This document shows positions 26,926-35,678 of a stretch of 52,600 nt of DNA, in pieces. Made by a program: the position numbers and the translations under genes. Location of the stretch: contig NZ_JAIKLE010000043.1 of the NCBI RefSeq assembly GCF_022267315.1, forward strand, positions 1 through 52,600, read 5' to 3'. Numbering within the stretch: the first letter of the stretch is position 1; every line of letters starts with the position of its first letter. The notes under the pieces are model-generated. The model was not told where the DNA came from. It saw only the letters and a list, made by a program, of their open reading frames with translations, and did not search any database. This stretch comes from Maribellus maritimus (GTDB taxonomy: Bacteria; Bacteroidota; Bacteroidia; Bacteroidales; Prolixibacteraceae).

Positions 26926-28476
26926 TTAAAGAATTATTTCTTCAAGATTTTCATCAAAAAAATGATATTCCAGATAAGAATAGGTACTGTTGGATTCTAC
27001 ATTAACCCATCGCATATGCTTCAAAAACCATTGGTTTCGTATACTTTTAAAACCTTTGGTTAGGTATGCCGCAATATACGGATGTACTTTTAGATTCAGT
27101 TTTTTCTTATTCAAATCTTTCAGAATGTATTTTACTTTACCATCCAGTTCGTCGGCAAATAAAATAGTGGGCACAATTTTACCACTGCCTTTGCACGTAG
27201 GGCAGTTTTCTGCTGTCTCTATATTTTCTTCCGGGCGTACACGTTGCCGGGTAATCTGCATGAGACAGAACTTACTTAACGGTAAAATGTTGTGCTTGGT
27301 CCGATCTCCGGCCATAATCTCCTTCATGTGTTCGTACACTTTCTGGCGATTAGAAGCCTGGTGCATGTCAATAAAATCAATGACAATAATACCTCCCATG
27401 TCTCGCAAACGAAGTTGTCTTGCAATTTCATTACAGGCGGCCAGGTTTACATCCAGTGCGTTGGTTTCCTGGTCGAGCCCAACTTTAGCGCGGTTTCCAC
27501 TGTTAACGTCAATTACATGAAATGCTTCGGTATGTTCAACGATTAAATAGGCACCATCTTTAAATGAAACTGTTTTTCCAAACGACGCTTTAATTTGTTT
27601 TTCAATTCCATAGTGTTCAAAAATGGGTTGACGTCCTTTGTAAAATTTTACAATTTTCTTTTTGTCAGGCTGAATGCTGCCTATGTAATCGCTAATTTCA
27701 TTAGCAACCGATTGATCGTTAACAATAATACTGCTAAAGTTGGAATGATAAATGTCGCGCAGAAGCGCCGTTGTCCTGTCCATTTCCCCGATAATGAGTG
27801 ACGGTGGCTGTGCGCGACGAAGCTTGTTAAAAGTGGTTTCCCATTTGTCAACCAATCTGCGTAATTCCTGGTCGAGTTCAGCAACTTTTTTACCTTCAGC
27901 AACGGTTCTGATAATTACCCCGTATTTTTTTGGTTTAATACTTTGAACCAGTTTTTTTAGCCGGTTTTTTTCTTCGGTAGTTTTAATCTTCTGAGAAACA
28001 GAAATTTTGTCGCTGAATGGCATTAGCACCAGGTAACGCCCTGCAATTGAGATTTCAGAGGTTAGTCTTGGGCCTTTGGTTGAAATGGGTTCTTTGGCTA
28101 CCTGCACCAAAATTTTTTGTCCTACTTTAAGTAGGTTGTTTACTTTCCCTTCCTTATCGATATCAGGTTCTGAATGAATTCGGGAAAGGGATGAAACTTT
28201 GTTTTTTCTTGAAGACGCAATGCGAACAAATTTGTTTAATGTCGCAAATTGCGGTCCCATGTCGAGGTAGTGCAGGAAGGCATCTTTTTCGTAACCAACA
28301 TCAATAAAAGAAGCATTCAGGCTAGGCATTATTTTCTTTACCTTCCCGAGATAAATATCACCCACTGCAAACTTTGCACCGCTTCTTTCCCGTGTTAATT
28401 CAACAAGCTTTTTGTTTTCCTGTAGAGCAATGACAATTTCGGATGGAGTTACATCAATAATTAAATCGCTACTCAC
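26926..28476 (-). CDS. rng: ribonuclease G / Rne-Rng family endoribonuclease
   Basis: The 516-residue enzyme processes rRNA and mRNA 5' ends in the cytoplasm. An S1 RNA-binding domain (about 35-125) opens with AVGDIYLGKVKKIMPSLNAS. The catalytic domain carries the two metal-binding Asp residues in HVIDVNSGNR and IVIDFIDMH, and the zinc-link CPTCKGSGKI near residue 420. Length fits RNase G, without the long RNase E scaffold tail. The start is a GTG at 28476 (MSSDLIIDV). It follows the small ribosomal-type gene and the HU-like gene on the same strand and may be cotranscribed with them. Confidence 0.94.
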   Translation of the reverse strand: MSSDLIIDVTPSEIVIALQENKKLVELTRERSGAKFAVGDIYLGKVKKIMPSLNASFIDVGYEKDAFLHYLDMGPQFATLNKFVRIASSRKNKVSSLSRIHSEPDIDKEGKVNNLLKVGQKILVQVAKEPISTKGPRLTSEISIAGRYLVLMPFSDKISVSQKIKTTEEKNRLKKLVQSIKPKKYGVIIRTVAEGKKVAELDQELRRLVDKWETTFNKLRRAQPPSLIIGEMDRTTALLRDIYHSNFSSIIVNDQSVANEISDYIGSIQPDKKKIVKFYKGRQPIFEHYGIEKQIKASFGKTVSFKDGAYLIVEHTEAFHVIDVNSGNRAKVGLDQETNALDVNLAACNEIARQLRLRDMGGIIVIDFIDMHQASNRQKVYEHMKEIMAGDRTKHNILPLSKFCLMQITRQRVRPEENIETAENCPTCKGSGKIVPTILFADELDGKVKYILKDLNKKKLNLKVHPYIAAYLTKGFKSIRNQWFLKHMRWVNVESNSTYSYLEYHFFDENLEEIIL

Positions 28477-28599
28477 AACCTAAATTTTAATCTGTAAATT
28501 TTTATTAATAACAATACTATATTAACAGATTAAACCTAAGACAAAAAACTGCCTTAGGTTTAATCAAAATATTCTTAATAAGTTAGGCTTATTAAAACC

Positions 28600-28692
28600 T
28601 TATTTCTTCTTTTTGTGTCTGTTTTTACGCAATCTTTTTTTTCTTTTATGCGTAGCCATTTTATGTCTTTTTCTTTTTTTTCCGCTTGGCAT
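28600..28692 (-). CDS. 30-residue basic ribosomal-type protein (AURKAIP1/COX24-like)
   Basis: A tiny frame on the minus strand starts with ATG at 28692 and stops with TAA at 28600-28602, encoding 30 residues beginning MPSGKKRKRHKMATHKRKKR and ending in four Lys. About two thirds of residues are Lys or Arg. The pattern GKKRKRHKMATHKRKK with LRKNRHKKK matches the small AURKAIP1/COX24-domain proteins found in Bacteroidota, related to mitochondrial mS38 and thought to bind the small ribosomal subunit. It lies 6 bp after the HU-like gene. Being so short it is easily missed by gene callers. Confidence 0.85.
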   Translation of the reverse strand: MPSGKKRKRHKMATHKRKKRLRKNRHKKKK

Positions 28693-28698
28693 AATACA

Positions 28699-28983
28699 CT
28701 ATTTTACTTGATTTTTAACTTTTGCAACAAATGATTTTGCTGGTTTAAAAGAAGGAATATTATGCGCCGGTATGATTATCGTGGTGTTTTTTGAAATATT
28801 CCTTGCAGTTTTTTCTGCTCTTTTCTTAACAACATAACTACCAAATCCTCTTAGGTAAACATTTTTACCATCTACTAATGAATCTTTAACAGTTTCCATA
28901 AAGGCTTCCACTGTTTTTTGAACAGTTACCTTCTCAATTCCTGTGTTTTTTGAAATTTCATTTACAATATCTGCCTTTGTCAT
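28699..28983 (-). CDS. HU/IHF-family DNA-binding protein (second copy)
   Basis: The 94-residue protein has the HU fold: N-terminal MTKADIVNEISKNTGIEK helices, a VYLRGFGSYVVKKRAEKTAR beta-arm entry, and the IPSFKPAKSFVAKVK C-terminal helix. The arm sequence (NISKNTTIIIPAHN) departs from the usual NPxTG...IPA pattern, so it is closer to the IHF-like branch than to the HU at 22991. It probably shapes DNA. The gene is followed within 6 bp by the 30-residue ribosomal-type gene, and it diverges from mutY. Confidence 0.93.
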   Translation of the reverse strand: MTKADIVNEISKNTGIEKVTVQKTVEAFMETVKDSLVDGKNVYLRGFGSYVVKKRAEKTARNISKNTTIIIPAHNIPSFKPAKSFVAKVKNQVK

Positions 28984-29118
28984 TTCTTAAAATATTTAAT
29001 TTTCAATGTATTAATCGAAATAAACTGGTGTGCAAAAATATAAATAATTTAAGAACCGGAAAGCATTTCAAAAAAATTATTTTTGTTTTTCTTAAGATAT
29101 TTAACGGGTTAGCGGAAA

Positions 29119-30186
29119 ATGGAAGTATTTTTAGATGTAATATATAAGTGGTTTAAAAGAAATAGAAGGGAGCTTCCCTGGAGACAAACAACTGAGCCAT
29201 ACTATATTTGGCTTTCCGAGATAATTCTGCAACAAACGCGTGTTGCACAGGGAACAAAATATTATTTACGTTTTGTTGAACGTTTCCCTACTGTTAATGA
29301 TTTGGCCAAAGCCACTGAAGATGAGGTGTTGAAAGCTTGGCAAGGCTTAGGGTATTATTCGCGCGCAAGAAATCTACATTTTACAGCAAAACATATCCAA
29401 AGCGAATTTAACGGGAAATTCCCATCGGATTACAAAGGTATCCTAAAATTAAAAGGGGTTGGGCCATATACAGCAGCCGCCATTGCTTCAATCGCTTTTG
29501 ATTTGCCATATGCGACGGTTGATGGTAATATATATAGAGTTCTTGCAAGGTATTACGGAATTTCGACGCCTGTAGACTCTTCGAAAGGGAGAAAGGAGAT
29601 TGAAACAATTGCCGGAGAACTTGTGCCCGACAGAAATGCTGGTTTTCATAACCAAGCCTTAATGGAATTTGGAGCTTTACAATGTATTCCCCAAACACCT
29701 GACTGTAAAAATTGTGTTTTGTTGAGAACTTGTTTTGCAGCAAAAAACAAACAAGTTCAGCAACTACCGGTAAAAACAAAGAAAATAAAACAACAAAAAC
29801 GATATTTCTACTATTATTTTATCGAAAATGGCGAAAAGGTTTATATTGAAAAGAGAGAAGGAAAAGATATTTGGAGAAATTTATACCAGTTTCCGCTTTT
29901 TGAAACAAAAGAACCACTCACAGAGGGTGAAATATTAAACAACACGGAAAATGTTGGTTTTTTTAAACAATGTCATTTTAATATAAAGAGGTTATCGGCT
30001 GAGAAAAAACACATCTTAAGCCATCAGGTAATTTTTTCCAGGTTGGTTTCTGTCGAAATTTCTGATAGCAGATGCGTAGACCCAAAATATATTCAGGTAA
30101 ATAAAAAAGATATTTCTAAATTTGCTGTTCCGAGGTTAATCGAAGAATTTATTAAAGAATTGAATTTAAATGAAAAAAAAGATTGA
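29119..30186 (+). CDS. mutY: adenine DNA glycosylase MutY
   Basis: MutY removes adenine mispaired with 8-oxoguanine. The 355-residue protein has the HhH-GPD glycosylase domain (about 1-215), with the catalytic Glu in WLSEIILQQTRV, the helix-hairpin-helix LKGVGPYTAAAIAS and the catalytic Asp in ATVDGNIYRVLARY. The 4Fe-4S ligands appear as C-x6-C-x2-C-x5-C in CIPQTPDCKNCVLLRTC. A C-terminal NUDIX-like domain (about 230-345) recognises 8-oxoG and contains the HILSHQVIF stretch. It heads the mutY-ssb-gldE-gldD series common in Bacteroidota. Confidence 0.95.
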   Translation: MEVFLDVIYKWFKRNRRELPWRQTTEPYYIWLSEIILQQTRVAQGTKYYLRFVERFPTVNDLAKATEDEVLKAWQGLGYYSRARNLHFTAKHIQSEFNGKFPSDYKGILKLKGVGPYTAAAIASIAFDLPYATVDGNIYRVLARYYGISTPVDSSKGRKEIETIAGELVPDRNAGFHNQALMEFGALQCIPQTPDCKNCVLLRTCFAAKNKQVQQLPVKTKKIKQQKRYFYYYFIENGEKVYIEKREGKDIWRNLYQFPLFETKEPLTEGEILNNTENVGFFKQCHFNIKRLSAEKKHILSHQVIFSRLVSVEISDSRCVDPKYIQVNKKDISKFAVPRLIEEFIKELNLNEKKD

Positions 30187-30247
30187 ATTACTATTATATT
30201 TTTATGTAATTCGTAATTTTAAATGTTAACCTATAAAAGTTAAAATT

Positions 30248-30703
30248 ATGTCAGTAAACAAAGTTATTTTAGTAGGAAACGTTGGAAAAGATCCGGAAGT
30301 AAGACATCTTGACTCGGGAGTTGCCGTTGCAAACTTCCCATTGGCTACTTCGGAAACTTATTTAGCAAAAAACGGAGACAGAGTTACAACAACAGAATGG
30401 CACAACATTGTGCTTTGGCGCGGGCTTGCTGATGTGGCAGAAAAATACGTTACAAAAGGGCGGCAATTATATATTGAGGGGAGAATCAGGACCCGCTCAT
30501 ATGATGATAAGGATGGAAATAAGAGATATATAACTGAAATATATGGCGACGTAATGCAAATGCTTGGTAGCCGGAATGACAATCAGTCGTCAGATAACCA
30601 GTCGTCACAATACAACGAAAATCAAAATTCGTCGTCTCCCAAGGGGAGTCAAAATGAACCTGATTTTGAAGAATCAGAAGGCGATGATGATTTGCCATTT
30701 TAA
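30248..30703 (+). CDS. ssb: single-stranded DNA-binding protein
   Basis: SSB coats single-stranded DNA during replication and repair. The 151-residue protein has an OB-fold (about 1-108) beginning MSVNKVILVGNVGKDPE, with the WHNIVLW strand. A Gln/Ser/Asn-rich linker follows, then an acidic tip ending DDDLPF, which binds partner proteins. Its place between mutY and gldE is the common Bacteroidota arrangement. Confidence 0.96.
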   Translation: MSVNKVILVGNVGKDPEVRHLDSGVAVANFPLATSETYLAKNGDRVTTTEWHNIVLWRGLADVAEKYVTKGRQLYIEGRIRTRSYDDKDGNKRYITEIYGDVMQMLGSRNDNQSSDNQSSQYNENQNSSSPKGSQNEPDFEESEGDDDLPF

Positions 30704-30720
30704 ACCTAAGATAAATTAGT

Positions 30721-32052
30721 TTGGAAACAGATTCATTGCTGACAGCATCGACGATTAACAATTGGGATATTCAGTTTCACCCCGTTAGTTTAAGTTTTGT
30801 TGCAGCAATTGTAATAATTCTTCTGCTGTTATTAAGTTCTGCGCTTATTAGCGGTTCCGAAGTTGCCTATTTTTCTTTAAGTGCAGCTGATAAAAAGAAA
30901 TTGTTACATAAAAAGAACAAAACCAATACAGGGGTGCTCAAAAATCTGGAAAACCCGGAAAAGTTGCTGGCCACTATTTTGGTGGCCAATAATTTTGTTA
31001 ATGTTGGAATAATTATTTTAACAACTTACGTTTCAAGTAATCTTGTAACCATCGTTAATGCACCGGTGTTAGAATTTATTCTTCAGGTGGTTGTAATTAC
31101 ATTTTTTCTACTGTTGTTTGGCGAGATATTACCAAAAATATATGCCAATCATTATGCGCTGGGGTTTTCAAAATTTATGGCTATTCCCTTGTTAACGCTT
31201 GAAAAAGTGTTCCGGCCGGTAAATGCCATTTTATTATATTCTTCATCTATCGTAAATAAACGAATGCAGAGACACCGGAAGAATATTTCGATGGATGAAA
31301 TTTCTCAGGCTCTTGAGCTTACTTCAGAACAAGAGCTTTCGGAAGAAAAGGAGATACTGGAAGGAATTGTGAAATTTGGGAATAAAAGTGTTGAGGAGAT
31401 TATGAAGCCTCGTGTTGATGTGGTTTCACTTGACATTAAAGTCAGCTTTTCCGATGTTTTAAATGTGATAATTGAGTCGGGCTACTCGCGAATACCTGTT
31501 TATATCGATTCATTTGATAATATCAGCGGTATTTTATATACTAAAGATTTACTGCCTCATAGCCACAAAGGAAACACTTTCAGATGGCAAACCCTGATTC
31601 GCCCTCCGTTTTATGTTCCCGAAACAAAAAAAATAAATTCGCTTCTTGAGGAGTTCCAAAAAACCAGAGTACATTTTGCTATCGTAATTGACGAATACGG
31701 AGGAACAGCAGGCATTGTTACTCTCGAAGATATCCTGGAAGAAATTGTGGGAGATATTACTGACGAATTTGACGAAGAGGAAAGTTACTTCTCAAAAATT
31801 ACGGATAATACCTATCTTTTTGACGGAAAAACACTTTTAATCGATTTTTACAAAACCATGGAATGCAGAGATAATGTATTTGATGATGTAAAAGGTGACG
31901 CAGATACTCTTGCCGGACTAATTCTTGAACTCAGAGGGGAAATTCCCGTAAAGAATGAAAAAATAGTTTGCAAGGATTTTAAATTTACCATTGATGCAGT
32001 TGATAATCGCAGGATCAAACAAATTAAGGTAGAATTGAATAAACAGCCTTAA
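30721..32052 (+). CDS. gldE: gliding motility-associated protein GldE (CNNM/CBS/CorC architecture)
   Basis: The 443-residue membrane protein has a CNNM-type membrane domain (about 20-200, four hydrophobic segments), a pair of CBS domains (about 215-340, with [10 protein letters not shown] and the [20 protein letters not shown] signature), and a CorC/HlyC domain (about 350-435). It starts with TTG at 30721, 17 bp after ssb, since no ATG fits the N-terminal segment. The GldE name rests on domain order together with gldD directly downstream. GldE is known to support GldD function in gliding and type IX secretion. Confidence 0.88.
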   Translation: METDSLLTASTINNWDIQFHPVSLSFVAAIVIILLLLLSSALISGSEVAYFSLSAADKKKLLHKKNKTNTGVLKNLENPEKLLATILVANNFVNVGIIILTTYVSSNLVTIVNAPVLEFILQVVVITFFLLLFGEILPKIYANHYALGFSKFMAIPLLTLEKVFRPVNAILLYSSSIVNKRMQRHRKNISMDEISQALELTSEQELSEEKEILEGIVKFGNKSVEEIMKPRVDVVSLDIKVSFSDVLNVIIESGYSRIPVYIDSFDNISGILYTKDLLPHSHKGNTFRWQTLIRPPFYVPETKKINSLLEEFQKTRVHFAIVIDEYGGTAGIVTLEDILEEIVGDITDEFDEEESYFSKITDNTYLFDGKTLLIDFYKTMECRDNVFDDVKGDADTLAGLILELRGEIPVKNEKIVCKDFKFTIDAVDNRRIKQIKVELNKQP

Positions 32053-32084
32053 TTTCCGTTATTCTCAAAAACAAAATATACGCG

Positions 32085-32675
32085 ATGAAAAAACATTACT
32101 TGTGGTTTTTTATTTTTATTCTTTTTCTGGGGAGTTGCCGTCAAAAATATACACCAAAACCACGGGGGTATTTTCGGATTGATTTTCCTGAAAAAAATTA
32201 CCACTGGATAGAAAATAAATTTCCCTATCGTTTTGAAATACCTGATTATTCTCAGATTCAACCTGACTCGCGAAACCCGGAAGAACCCAATTGGATAAAT
32301 ATTGAAGTGCCCGAAAACAAGGCCGAAGTACATATTTCATATTACACAATAAAAGGACAAGGAACAGAGAAAAGAATGCAACTGGCTGAATTTATGGAGG
32401 AATCGAGAGAATTGGCTTACAAACATTCTATAAAGGCAAATGCTATCAATGAGCGGGTTTTTGTAAATCCGGCAAACGATGTTTATGGGATTGTATATAA
32501 AATTGAAGGAAATGCAGCTTCACCAATGCAGTTTTTTTTAACCGATAGTACACAACATTTTTTACGAGGTGCACTTTACATTCGCGAAGTCCCGAATATA
32601 GATTCAATAAAACCGGTTATCGATTTTCTGGAACCCGATGTTGTACGTTTAATTGAAACAACCTACTGGGAATAA
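32085..32675 (+). CDS. gldD: gliding motility lipoprotein GldD
   Basis: The 196-residue lipoprotein has a signal peptide with lipobox LFLGSCRQ (Cys near residue 18). The mature region starts YTPKPRGYFRIDFPEK, the proline-rich opening of GldD, and continues through a FFLTDSTQHFLRGALY core. GldD is needed for gliding and type IX secretion in Flavobacterium; in non-gliding Bacteroidota it is retained as part of the secretion apparatus. The stop codon overlaps the next gene's ATG by one base. Confidence 0.9.
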   Translation: MKKHYLWFFIFILFLGSCRQKYTPKPRGYFRIDFPEKNYHWIENKFPYRFEIPDYSQIQPDSRNPEEPNWINIEVPENKAEVHISYYTIKGQGTEKRMQLAEFMEESRELAYKHSIKANAINERVFVNPANDVYGIVYKIEGNAASPMQFFLTDSTQHFLRGALYIREVPNIDSIKPVIDFLEPDVVRLIETTYWE

Positions 32676-33319
32676 TGGCTTTTGCAAAAAAAATAGAACT
32701 GGCAGACGGAATTGTCGGAATTTGGGAAATTACCGAAGAGCTGGAGGTTTTATATTGTCAAATTTATTTTTCAGAAACGGAAAAAAAAGAATTTGAAATG
32801 TTCTCTTCAATACGAAGGAAAAAGGAATTTATAGTCGTTCGTTTGCTTTTGCAGAAGCTATTGGGAAAAAAAACTGAAATTTTGTATGACGATTCAGGCC
32901 GACCATTATTAAAAAATTCTACCACTAATCTCAGCATTTCTCATTCAAGGGATTTGGCCGTAGTTTTTCTTTCCAAAAAAAGAATTGGGATCGATGTTGA
33001 AGACTCGAAGAGAAAAATTGAAAATGTTGCCCAACGTTTTTTGGATGAAAAAGAAAAAAGGTTTGTTAAAGATTGTGGGAACCCGCAAAAAGCGACAATT
33101 CTTTTATGGTGCGCCAAAGAAGCCATTTTCAAGTGTTCCGAAAGACAGGGAATCGATTTCAGGTCAGAGATTTTTATTTCCCCTTTTTCTATTCATAAGA
33201 ATAAAAAGTTTAGAGGAGAAAAGGTTCGCGAAAATGAAAATATCACATATCAACTTCAACATTTCGATTACAAAAACAATGTTATCGTTTTTTGTGTTGA
33301 AGATGTAATAAAATCATGA
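32675..33319 (+). CDS. 4'-phosphopantetheinyl transferase superfamily protein
   Basis: The 214-residue protein resembles Sfp-type phosphopantetheinyl transferases, which attach the coenzyme A arm to carrier proteins. Metal-binding residues appear in RIGIDVEDSKRK and in WCAKEAIFK, together with the NLSISHSRDLAVV substrate-binding strand. A paired Arg-Arg-Lys segment lies in the N-terminal half. The start codon overlaps the gldD stop by one base, so translation is probably coupled. The acceptor protein is unknown. Confidence 0.88.
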   Translation: MAFAKKIELADGIVGIWEITEELEVLYCQIYFSETEKKEFEMFSSIRRKKEFIVVRLLLQKLLGKKTEILYDDSGRPLLKNSTTNLSISHSRDLAVVFLSKKRIGIDVEDSKRKIENVAQRFLDEKEKRFVKDCGNPQKATILLWCAKEAIFKCSERQGIDFRSEIFISPFSIHKNKKFRGEKVRENENITYQLQHFDYKNNVIVFCVEDVIKS

Positions 33320-33325
33320 ATAAAC

Positions 33326-34828
33326 ATGAAAAAAGCAGAAAATCAGATTTTAATTATTTTTGGCGCTTCAGGCGATCTGACAAAACGTAAATTATTACCG
33401 GCGTTATTTCAACTTTACAAAGATAAATTACTTCCCGATAAATTTGTTGTTCTCGGAGCTTCCAGAACAGAACTTTCGGATGATGATTTCAGGGCAAAAG
33501 CTGATGAGTTTTTATCAAAAGAGGAAGGTGTGGAGGATTTTAAAGAAATGCTTTTTTACCAACCAATTTCTCCATCAGAAGAGAAAGATTATGGCAAACT
33601 TAAAGAAAGACTCACTGAGCTGGAGAAACAACATAAAATGGAAGCAAATTATATCTTTTATTTGTCGACTCCGCCTTCGTTGTACGACGTTATACCCAAA
33701 CATTTGGCGAGTGCAGGTTTAAGTAAGTCTGAAAAATTCTTTAGAAGGCTGATCATAGAAAAACCTTTTGGCAGTGATTTGAAATCGGCAAAAGAATTGA
33801 ATATTAGCTTGTTGAATTATTTTCAGGAAGAACAAATATACAGGATAGACCACTACCTTGGAAAAGAAACCGTACAGAATATGTTGGTTACACGTTTCTC
33901 GAACGGAATTTTTGAGCCTTTATGGAATCAAAATTACATAGAACGTGTTGAAATTACTTCGGCCGAAAATCTTGGTGTTGAAGGTCGTGGAGGTTATTAT
34001 GATCACTCGGGAGCTTTACGCGATATGTTACAAAATCATTTGCTTCAGTTGGTAGGTTTTGTTGCAATGGAACCTCCTGTTGTTGTAGAAGCTGACGCGA
34101 TTAGAAATGAGATCCTGAAAGTATTTCAGTCTTTGCGGCCAATTTCTGAAAGCCAGGTGTCGAAATATGTGATCCGTGGTCAGTATACTGATTCGGTAAT
34201 AAAAGGTGAAAAGGTTCTGGGGTATCGTGACGAGCCCGGAGTTGATCATCTTTCAAGAACTGAAACATTTGTAGCGATTAAGTTTTTTATTGATAACTGG
34301 CGGTGGGCCGGTGTTCCTTTTTTTATTCGCACCGGGAAAAAATTGCCAACCCGCGTTACAGAAATTGTTATTCATTTTAAAAGTGTTCCACATCATTTAT
34401 TTAATCCTTCTCAGTCCCTGTCAGGAGGAAACAATCAGTTGATTATTCGTATTCAGCCTGATGAAGGGATTTTGCTGAAATTTGGAATGAAAACTCCGGG
34501 AGCAGGTTTTGATGTGCAGACTGTAAATATGGATTTTCACTACTCTGATTTGGCTGACAAACATTTGTCTTCAGCATATGAACGGCTGTTGCTTGATTGT
34601 ATGCAGGGAGATGCAACATTGTATGCGAGAGGTGATGCAGTTGAGGAAGCCTGGAAATTTGTTCAGCCAATCATTAATGCATGGGGAACCAATCCTGAAA
34701 TACCGATTTATGGATATCCTGCAGGTACATGGGGGCCGGAGGATTCTGATAAATTAATTTCTCCCCGGGGTGCATGGAGATATCCCTGTAAAAACCTGAC
34801 GGACGATGGCTTATACTGTGAACTGTAG
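33326..34828 (+). CDS. zwf: glucose-6-phosphate 1-dehydrogenase
   Basis: The enzyme oxidises glucose-6-phosphate to 6-phosphogluconolactone with NADP, the first step of the oxidative pentose phosphate path. The 500-residue protein shows the nucleotide-binding IIFGASGDLTKRKLLPALFQ segment near the N-terminus, the signature RIDHYLGKETVQNM with the catalytic His-Lys, and the FIRTGKKLPTRVTEI stretch. It is followed after 43 bp by pgl. No gnd gene sits between or beside them. Confidence 0.97.
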   Translation: MKKAENQILIIFGASGDLTKRKLLPALFQLYKDKLLPDKFVVLGASRTELSDDDFRAKADEFLSKEEGVEDFKEMLFYQPISPSEEKDYGKLKERLTELEKQHKMEANYIFYLSTPPSLYDVIPKHLASAGLSKSEKFFRRLIIEKPFGSDLKSAKELNISLLNYFQEEQIYRIDHYLGKETVQNMLVTRFSNGIFEPLWNQNYIERVEITSAENLGVEGRGGYYDHSGALRDMLQNHLLQLVGFVAMEPPVVVEADAIRNEILKVFQSLRPISESQVSKYVIRGQYTDSVIKGEKVLGYRDEPGVDHLSRTETFVAIKFFIDNWRWAGVPFFIRTGKKLPTRVTEIVIHFKSVPHHLFNPSQSLSGGNNQLIIRIQPDEGILLKFGMKTPGAGFDVQTVNMDFHYSDLADKHLSSAYERLLLDCMQGDATLYARGDAVEEAWKFVQPIINAWGTNPEIPIYGYPAGTWGPEDSDKLISPRGAWRYPCKNLTDDGLYCEL

Positions 34829-34871
34829 TTTTATTAAATTTGTTTAACTTTATCAAAATAAACAAACTGCA

Positions 34872-35603
34872 ATGACTACGATACCTGAAGTAAAAATATT
34901 TTCCAAACCAAAGAAAGTATGTGAGGCTGTTGCCAGAGAAATATTAAAACTTACACAGGAATCTCCTCAAAAGAGATTTGATGTGGCCCTTTCCGGAGGA
35001 ACTACACCTAAAAAGCTATTCAAGATCCTGGCTGCTGAGTTTTCGGCAGAGATTCCCTGGGAACGAATTCATTTTTGGTGGGGGGATGAACGTTGTGTGC
35101 CTCCTCAAGATGACGAGAGTAACTTCAAAATGACAGATGAATTTTTGTTTGCCAAAATTGCTGTTCCCAAAGAAAATATACACCGGATAAAAGGGGAAAA
35201 TATTCCCGAAGTTGAAGCTTTGCGTTATGCTGATGAAATTGCGCAAAATTTGAATTACCGGGGAGAAAATCCAGTTTTTGATCTTATTATTCTTGGTTTG
35301 GGAGAAGATGGCCATACAGCTTCCATTTTTCCAGACCAGATTGAATTGTTTGAAAATGAAAATATTTGTGCTGCCAGCCAGCATCCAATAACCGGGCAAA
35401 ACAGAATTACACTCACCGGAAAAGTTTTAAACAACGCCAGTCGTGTTTTTTTTCTTGTTACAGGTGCAAATAAGGCGCTACGTATTTCTGAAATAATGAA
35501 CGACGACGAAGCAGCCAAGCTTCTTCCGGCTTATTATATTTCTCCGAAAAATGGAGAATTGATTTGGTACCTTGATGAGGAAGCAGCATCAAGAATTTCC
35601 TGA
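34872..35603 (+). CDS. pgl: 6-phosphogluconolactonase
   Basis: The 243-residue enzyme hydrolyses 6-phosphogluconolactone to 6-phosphogluconate. Visible family motifs are DVALSGGTTPKKLFKIL, IHFWWGDERCVPP and the ILGLGEDGHTASIFP active-site segment. It follows zwf on the same strand, forming a two-gene oxidative pentose phosphate unit. A bidirectional hairpin lies just beyond its stop codon. Confidence 0.95.
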   Translation: MTTIPEVKIFSKPKKVCEAVAREILKLTQESPQKRFDVALSGGTTPKKLFKILAAEFSAEIPWERIHFWWGDERCVPPQDDESNFKMTDEFLFAKIAVPKENIHRIKGENIPEVEALRYADEIAQNLNYRGENPVFDLIILGLGEDGHTASIFPDQIELFENENICAASQHPITGQNRITLTGKVLNNASRVFFLVTGANKALRISEIMNDDEAAKLLPAYYISPKNGELIWYLDEEAASRIS

Positions 35604-35614
35604 ATAAAATATGA

Positions 35615-35655
35615 TACAAATCCCCGGCTAAAATATATATGGCCGGGGACTTGTA
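35615..35655. terminator. bidirectional hairpin between pgl and the oxidoreductase operon
   Basis: TACAA-A-TCCCCGGC pairs with GCCGGGGA-C-TTGTA (one A-C mismatch) around a 13-nt AT-rich loop. It lies between convergent genes, so it probably ends both transcripts. Confidence 0.75.
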
Positions 35656-35678
35656 TGTTTTGAATACCTTCTTAGGAT

